DNA of 64,000 nucleotides from an uncultured Bacteroidales bacterium (lineage in GTDB: Bacteria; Bacteroidota; Bacteroidia; Bacteroidales; Paludibacteraceae), in contig CALAUA010000022.1 of NCBI GenBank assembly GCA_937891975.1, forward strand, positions 1 through 64,000, read 5' to 3'. Below are positions 59,519 through 64,000 of this stretch, piece after piece. The notes beneath the pieces are model-generated. The model searched no databases, was not told the DNA's origin, and saw only the letters and a list, made by a program, of their open reading frames with translations. How positions within the stretch are numbered: position 1 is the stretch's first letter; each line of letters opens with the position of its first letter. The translations under genes were made by a program, and so were the position numbers.

Positions 59519-60951
59519 TCATAACACCCTGCATCGGGTTTAGATTTGCGTCTATATCCCTCTCTATCAGTAGGGTAGGAAAGCGCTGCTATACTATCGC
59601 CTATGCCTCTAGCAGGTGATAGTGAGTCTAGATGAAAATCATAGTAGTGATACTCTTTGTAAAGATAATAAATGTTCTTAAATACGCAACTGTCTGAATC
59701 AGAGGCGTACACATTATTCTTCGAGTATGTAGTATCTAGTGAGTCGCTACGCAAATAATTCCCTTCAAATCGCCCCTCATAATAGTCTGGCAGAGGGGTT
59801 GCTACTACCAGGTTGTTCTTTCTTCCACCGGTAATGATGCAGTTGTAGAACGAACTATTAGTCTTTGCCATATTTTTGCTTAGGTTGTTGATATACACTG
59901 CGGCCACATCTTCCGGCAAAATATTGGTATGAAGATTCAGATCTGTATATGGGTAACCGTAATAGGCGGCAATGGTGTTGTGTACAAAATTATGTTTACC
60001 TCCTGCCAAGTACACGCAGTACGAAGCGCAGTTGCTAATTTCGCAATTCGCCACCGTAGCGTCCACATTTTGCAGCACCAATCCATATACGCTGTGGTTA
60101 TGCACGCGACTATTGGTTAGGGTCAATCTGGGTAATATACCTGTTGCCTCTGAATATACATACAGTCCTATGTTTCCCGATAAAATATCCACATAATCCA
60201 ATGTGTAGGTAGTTGGTAAACTACTCTTGTCGTGAATCAGGTAGATGCCATCCCATTGTCCTGAAGCCATGCGATATGGCACCGAATCAAACAACATATC
60301 TGTCCTGTCGCCGCGGAAAATAATCGGTGCATCTTTTGTGCCCTTGGCTGTCACGTTGCCATAGGCATAAATCATTGCCCCTGTGTGCATATAAATGGTT
60401 GTACCCGCTTCTACATTCAGGTTTCCTGCCACAGCCACAGTATCGCATATTAGATAAGGTTTCTCATTGGTCATTGTCATATTTTGAAGAATCATTAGCC
60501 CATTTTCTCCTCGTATCTTCTTCACATTCTGCCCATAAGCCTGCAGACGAATGTGTTGTATTTTGCCATTCACGTCAAACGCAATAGAATCTTCTACCAA
60601 CACGGGCGAATTTTTGTCAAGCGGATCAATATGCGCACGCACAAACAAATACAAACTATCACCGCCCCGTAGTGTGATGTTTTTTAATTTTTCTATAGCA
60701 TTTTCACCATCTAGATTGATGTGAAAGTATTTACCGCTTTGCATCTGCACTTGCGCTATTTCTATGGCATTTTTGTTGCGGTTATATACCATTACGCATT
60801 TGGTAGAGGTGCCCATTTCTGTAAACACAGTGTCAAATAGCACCGAGTCGTGCGAGAAACTCAGTTGCAATGTTGGGTCATCTGATACAATGTCTTGTTG
60901 ACATGCTACCATGCCCAACGCTAACAATACTATGTAAACGATACGTTTCAT
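59506..60951 (-). CDS. Lipoprotein with right-handed beta-helix
   Basis: 481 residues. A lipoprotein signal with VAC (Cys 17) is followed by a beta-sandwich region (about 30-140) and then a parallel beta-helix of short repeating rungs (about 160-390). Rungs include NLNVEAGTTIYMHTGAMIYA, GTKDAPIIFRGDR, NSRVHNHSVYGLVLQNVDAT and NCEISNCASYCVYLAGGKHN. The C-terminal end SPARGIGDSIA..DREGYRR..DAGCYEF resembles the end of choice-of-anchor beta-helix proteins. A surface or periplasmic role is likely; no catalytic residues are identified. Its start overlaps the porT stop by 1 bp, which suggests a link to outer-membrane biogenesis or secretion. Confidence 0.8.
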   Translation of the reverse strand: MKRIVYIVLLALGMVACQQDIVSDDPTLQLSFSHDSVLFDTVFTEMGTSTKCVMVYNRNKNAIEIAQVQMQSGKYFHINLDGENAIEKLKNITLRGGDSLYLFVRAHIDPLDKNSPVLVEDSIAFDVNGKIQHIRLQAYGQNVKKIRGENGLMILQNMTMTNEKPYLICDTVAVAGNLNVEAGTTIYMHTGAMIYAYGNVTAKGTKDAPIIFRGDRTDMLFDSVPYRMASGQWDGIYLIHDKSSLPTTYTLDYVDILSGNIGLYVYSEATGILPRLTLTNSRVHNHSVYGLVLQNVDATVANCEISNCASYCVYLAGGKHNFVHNTIAAYYGYPYTDLNLHTNILPEDVAAVYINNLSKNMAKTNSSFYNCIITGGRKNNLVVATPLPDYYEGRFEGNYLRSDSLDTTYSKNNVYASDSDSCVFKNIYYLYKEYHYYDFHLDSLSPARGIGDSIAALSYPTDREGYRRKSKPDAGCYEFSL

Positions 60952-61703
60952 TATTCGAAGTTAAACACAATTGACAACTGCTGATTAGTCATTCGCTTAA
61001 TGGCATTGGAGTAGAAGTGGTAATCTTCGCCCACGCCCCATCCTTCTTCTTGTTTATCCGTTGTAGGTACATTCACGTCCAAGAACCCGATTTTGTATTT
61101 TATCTCGGGGCACAACTTAAACCATCTGAAGTAGAAGTCACAGCCAAATCCTGCAGAGATAAAGGCATCAAAGGGCTTTTGTAGCAGTACTTTCTCCTTA
61201 TCTCTGAAACATTCAAACTGCACGCCACCACCTACTATCACGTACGGACGATAATTCACTTCGCGTTCAGCTGACCATTTCAAATATAGCGGAATACTCA
61301 CAGGAATGGTCAATATGCTTTGTTTGCTACCATCTCCGCTTTTGGGATCATCAATCTCATTGGTGGTGTAACTTTTGTATTGGATAGTACGTTCACCAAA
61401 GTGCAGACCTGGAGTAAAGCGCAGATTCAAGTGACGAGTCAATCGTAGGTCGGTAATGAATCCTACCTCAAAACCAGGTCCTACAACCGATGTTCTTGGA
61501 TGATATACATTGCCGTTAGAACCAGGCACACCCAATTGTGTGAGACTATCGTTCTCTTCTATATGGTACGACATCATGTCCAAGCCCAAGAAGAATCCGA
61601 TATGTACTAGTTTGTCATCTACATATGGATTGTTCTGTGCATGTGCTTGTGCAATAGCAAGCCACATCACTCCGCATAACACATATTTTAGTATATCTTT
61701 CAT
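60951..61703 (-). CDS. porT: PorT-family outer-membrane protein (type IX secretion)
   Basis: About 250 residues from the ATG at 61703; a TTG start at 61712 is less likely. A signal peptide ending AHA-Q (about residue 22) precedes an eight-stranded-type beta-barrel with DKLVHIGFFLGLDMMSY near the N-terminus, LRLTRHLNLRFTPGLHFGER near residue 85 and the final LSIVFNFE. These features match PorT of Porphyromonas gingivalis, a component needed for type IX secretion. It lies 11 bp downstream of aroQ and overlaps the beta-helix lipoprotein gene by 1 bp. Confidence 0.82.
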   Translation of the reverse strand: MKDILKYVLCGVMWLAIAQAHAQNNPYVDDKLVHIGFFLGLDMMSYHIEENDSLTQLGVPGSNGNVYHPRTSVVGPGFEVGFITDLRLTRHLNLRFTPGLHFGERTIQYKSYTTNEIDDPKSGDGSKQSILTIPVSIPLYLKWSAEREVNYRPYVIVGGGVQFECFRDKEKVLLQKPFDAFISAGFGCDFYFRWFKLCPEIKYKIGFLDVNVPTTDKQEEGWGVGEDYHFYSNAIKRMTNQQLSIVFNFE

Positions 61704-61714
61704 GCCTCTCAACT

Positions 61715-62221
61715 CTAACCTCTCTCAATAATCCAATCTACTGCTTCTTTATAGCCCTCTGTGCCATGCCCTATGATGCTATGTGCGCATACATCAGTCA
61801 ATAGACTCACACGTCTAAACTCCTCTCGCTCAGCGATATTCGATATATGTACCTCCACCACGGGCACCTGACTGCATGCTACCGCATCGCGTAATGCCAC
61901 ACTCGTATGTGTATATCCCCCTGCATTCAGCACAATACCTTTAATATCTCTACTACAGCCCAAAGGGCGATCTACAGGCGTAGCCGATCTATTATCTACA
62001 GCCTGCTGGTAGGCGTCCTCTAAACGATGGGCAACGCCCATCTCCTGCACCCAATCTATCAAATCTCCCTCGTGGTTGGATTGTCTGTATTCGAAGTGCA
62101 CTTCGGGATACGCGCGTTGAATCTCCACTAGCACCTGCTCCATCGAGCGAGTGCCGTAGATGCTCGGCTCTCTTTTGCCAAGCAAATTCAAGTTTGGTCC
62201 ATTGATAATAGTGATACGCAT
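61715..62221 (-). CDS. aroQ: 3-dehydroquinate dehydratase type II with in-frame insert
   Basis: 168 residues. Type II features are INGPNLNLLGKREPSIYG at the N-terminus (catalytic Tyr 22), QSNHEGDLIDW near residue 47, NAGGYTHTSVALRDA near residue 99 and EVHISNIAEREEFR near residue 122, the last two with substrate-binding residues. It converts 3-dehydroquinate to 3-dehydroshikimate. Residues about 63-91, between the second and third blocks, are extra compared with the usual 140-150-residue enzyme and are coded by a dispersed-repeat insert. All catalytic blocks remain intact. Confidence 0.93.
   Translation of the reverse strand: MRITIINGPNLNLLGKREPSIYGTRSMEQVLVEIQRAYPEVHFEYRQSNHEGDLIDWVQEMGVAHRLEDAYQQAVDNRSATPVDRPLGCSRDIKGIVLNAGGYTHTSVALRDAVACSQVPVVEVHISNIAEREEFRRVSLLTDVCAHSIIGHGTEGYKEAVDWIIERG
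61949..62035. repeat. Repeat-derived in-frame insert in aroQ
   Basis: About 87 bp (29 codons) containing the exact 13-mer GCGTCCTCTAAAC (62013-62025), which is also at 4533 and 54897, together with GGGC/GCCC and CCCAAAGGG mini-hairpins. Confidence 0.75.
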
Positions 62222-62225
62222 TTCC

Positions 62226-62268
62226 CTTAAACTCTAAACACTAAACTCTAAACACTAAACTCTAAACT
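62226..62268. repeat. 7-bp TAAACTC/TAAACAC array between rho and aroQ
   Basis: TAAACTC, TAAACAC, TAAACTC, TAAACAC, TAAACTC and TAAACT follow each other, so the period is 7 and the alternation gives a period of 14. It fills the whole 45-bp gap and reaches the rho stop codon. Confidence 0.9.
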
Positions 62269-64000
62269 ACCTCACTCCCGTTACTGCCAACAAAAACTCA
62301 TCATTATCGTTGGTGCGCTCCATATATGTCTTCAGTTTTTCCATCGCCTCTACGCTGTTCATGTCGGTGAGTTCTTTGCGAATCATCCACATACGACTCA
62401 GCACGTCGGCTGGCAATAGTAGGTCATCACGACGGGTAGAAGAAGCTGGTATATCCACAGCAGGGAAGATGCGCTTGTTGCTGAGTTTGCGATCCAATTG
62501 CAGCTCCATGTTACCCGTTCCCTTAAACTCCTCAAAGATCACGTCATCCATCTTGCTGCCCGTTTCGGTCAGTGCGGTAGCGATGATGGTCAGACTACCA
62601 CCATTCTCAATATTTCGTGCCGCACCGAAGAATCGTTTAGGCTTATGCAATGCTTGTGCTTCCACACCACCTGACAATACCTTGCCGCTGGATGGTGCTA
62701 CCGTATTGTATGCGCGTGCGAGACGTGTGATACTATCTAATAATATTACCACATCATGTCCACATTCAACCAATCGTTTCGCTTTCTCGTGCACGATATT
62801 GGCTACTTTTACGTGGTTTTCAGCGGGCTCATCAAAGGTGGATGCAATCACCTCTGCTTTCACCGAACGTGCCATATCTGTTACCTCCTCAGGGCGCTCG
62901 TCAATCAGCAGCACAATCATGTATACCTCAGGGTGATTCTCTGCAATAGCGTTTGCTATCTGCTTGAGCAGTACTGTCTTACCGGTTTTTGGCTGTGCTA
63001 CAATCAATCCGCGTTGTCCCTTACCGATAGGAGCAAAGAAATCGATGATACGTACCGATAATGGGTCGCTCTTGTCACCTTTGCATAGTTTGAATTTCTC
63101 GTCTGGGAACAGTGGAGTGAGGTTTTCAAATGCAATGCGCTCTTTCGCAACTTCTGGCGCGATACCATTCACGCGAAGCACCTCTTTCATTGGGAAGTAC
63201 TTGTCTGCCTCTTTGGGAGGACGAATAGTACATTCTACGGTGTCACCCGTCTTCAAACTATACTGACGTATCTGTTGTTGCGATACATACACATCGTCTG
63301 GCGAAGAGATGTAGTTGTAGTCTGCACTACGAAGGAATCCATATCCATCAGGAGCACACTCCAATGTGCCTATGGCTGTGATGGTGTCGCCGAATGCTTC
63401 CACACCTTGGTTCAGCATCTCCTCTTCTGGCGACATAGTTGGCTCTGGTTGTGGCTTTTCATGGATAGGCGTAATCTCCTCACCATTAGCCAGTTGTTCT
63501 TCGCGTTTGGCTATTTGTTGGGTTATTTGTGCTATGCGTGCATTGATACGTGCTTTCTTCTCCTCTGGTGTTTCTCCACCTTTTGCCTTTCCGTTTTCGC
63601 CTTTCACTTCTCCGTTGTCAGTTTTCACCTTTCCGTTTTCATCTTTCACTTCTCCGTTTTCGCCTTTCACCTCTCCGTTTTCGCCTTTCACCTCTTTACT
63701 CAATAGCTCAGCGTCCTCTAAGCCCTTCTCTCCTTTTTTTGGTCTTCCACGTTTTTTCTTCGCCGCTTTTTCACTTTTTACCTCCTTACTCTCTACTTTC
63801 TCCTCTTTACCCCCAACTCTCAACTCCTCACCCGATAGCGAAGCATCCGATACCCCATAGGGCTCTGCCCGTCCTATAGCTGCCTTTGCGGCGTCTGATT
63901 CCGAAGCCGTTTCAAACAGTGATGGTTGTACGGCAGATATCACTGGTTTTGGTTGTGGTTGTTTGGCTTGTTCTTCTTTCATTTGTCCTAGTGTCTCTTG
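62267..64000 (-). CDS. rho: Transcription termination factor Rho, 5'-truncated by window edge
   Basis: The frame is open to base 64000, so the N-terminal Rho_N part is outside the window; an internal ATG at 63982 is probably not the start. Visible are a long hydrophilic region rich in Lys, Glu and Gly with five 7-residue repeats (KGENGEV type), the cold-shock RNA-binding domain (LECAPDGYGFLRS...DDVYVS), the P-loop AQPKTGKTVLL, Walker B IVLLIDERPEEV, the Q-loop/R-loop region and the C-terminal LTDMNSVEAMEKLKTYMERT. It is an RNA-dependent hexameric helicase that ends transcripts. Long low-complexity inserts are usual in Bacteroidota Rho. Confidence 0.96.
   Translation of the reverse strand, partial: QETLGQMKEEQAKQPQPKPVISAVQPSLFETASESDAAKAAIGRAEPYGVSDASLSGEELRVGGKEEKVESKEVKSEKAAKKKRGRPKKGEKGLEDAELLSKEVKGENGEVKGENGEVKDENGKVKTDNGEVKGENGKAKGGETPEEKKARINARIAQITQQIAKREEQLANGEEITPIHEKPQPEPTMSPEEEMLNQGVEAFGDTITAIGTLECAPDGYGFLRSADYNYISSPDDVYVSQQQIRQYSLKTGDTVECTIRPPKEADKYFPMKEVLRVNGIAPEVAKERIAFENLTPLFPDEKFKLCKGDKSDPLSVRIIDFFAPIGKGQRGLIVAQPKTGKTVLLKQIANAIAENHPEVYMIVLLIDERPEEVTDMARSVKAEVIASTFDEPAENHVKVANIVHEKAKRLVECGHDVVILLDSITRLARAYNTVAPSSGKVLSGGVEAQALHKPKRFFGAARNIENGGSLTIIATALTETGSKMDDVIFEEFKGTGNMELQLDRKLSNKRIFPAVDIPASSTRRDDLLLPADVLSRMWMIRKELTDMNSVEAMEKLKTYMERTNDNDEFLLAVTGVR
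63581..63690. repeat. 21-bp tandem repeat in the rho 5' part
   Basis: About five units like TTTCACTTCTCCGTTTTCGCC from 63581 to 63685 code the KGENGEV-type 7-residue repeats. The 11-mer GCGTCCTCTAA of the dispersed repeat lies just beside it (63711-63721). Confidence 0.85.

Noticed and set aside
62226..62268. TAAACTC arrays as telomere or CRISPR repeats
   Set aside because: The units are only 7 bp, have no spacers and lie in operon gaps of a normal chromosomal segment.
63980..63982. ATG at 63982 as the rho start
   Set aside because: The frame stays open to the window edge and the Rho_N region expected upstream is missing, so this is an internal Met.

Overview
The window looks like a chromosomal segment of an anaerobic member of the Bacteroidales (phylum Bacteroidota). 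The evidence is a Bacteroidota-type promoter (TTTG, about 20 bp, TAnnTTTG) in front of at least twelve transcription units, a Na+-translocating NQR operon, a PorT homologue of the type IX secretion system, a GGGtGRT-family protein, a Rho factor with a long repetitive N-terminal region, an outer-membrane beta-barrel protein with a carboxypeptidase-like plug, and a membrane-bound TPR/HTH regulator. Both edges cut genes: the GGGtGRT gene lacks its 5' end at base 1, and rho lacks its 5' end at base 64000. I saw no rRNA, no insertion sequence with a transposase and no CRISPR array.

Layout. 1-4.3 kb: GGGtGRT protein, a UspA-like protein, EngB, a CstA-type transporter and a small unknown gene. 4.5-5.8 kb: a small ORF coupled to a secreted FISUMP-like protein, then hairpins, a duplicated 3' end of tRNA-Val and the intact tRNA-Val(UAC). 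6-13.2 kb: PAP2 phosphatase, secreted endonuclease I, phosphatidylserine synthase, an AmpG-like MFS carrier with a large inserted domain, and PpiD. 13.4-20 kb: SDR oxidoreductase and a complete RND efflux operon. 20-22.5 kb: HD hydrolase, RhuM-like protein and repeat-rich DNA. 23-28.5 kb: a probable defence island with an IetAS pair (AAA+ ATPase plus subtilisin-like protease) and a PUA/EVE-like plus RES-like fusion protein. 28.9-33.1 kb: a divergent pair, a TPR/HTH membrane regulator and an outer-membrane barrel. 33.6-39.6 kb: nqrABCDEF, in which NqrC carries an extra rubredoxin-like domain. 39.8-48.7 kb (+): secreted protein, DPP-IV-like peptidase, GluP-type sugar carrier, ROK kinase, polysaccharide deacetylase, Big_5 lipoprotein and PnuC. 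48.8-64 kb (-): Era, M16 protease, Tdh/Kbl, ArgS, aminopeptidase P, NadC, beta-helix lipoprotein, PorT, AroQ and Rho.

How the genes work together. Sugar import (GluP) plus ROK kinase feeds glycolysis. NQR turns NADH oxidation into a sodium gradient. Tdh and Kbl convert threonine to glycine and acetyl-CoA. PnuC and NadC supply NAD by salvage and by de novo synthesis. DPP-IV, aminopeptidase P, the M16 protease and CstA form a peptide-use theme. PorT implies type IX secretion, and two secreted proteins here end in a short tail that may be a sorting signal.

A second theme is short dispersed repeats: 7-bp TAAACTC arrays just upstream of minus-strand start codons, a 13-bp word GCGTCCTCTAAAC, a CCTCCCCTTCAAGGGGAGG palindrome, GCTTCGCTCACGTT-type words and several 9-, 11-, 14-, 21- and 42-bp tandem arrays. 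Several of these lie in frame inside genes (the UspA-like gene, pepP, nqrC, aroQ, rho) and seem to have added protein segments. The points most worth a second look are the PUA/EVE-RES protein beside IetAS, the rubredoxin-NqrC fusion and the in-frame repeat insertions.
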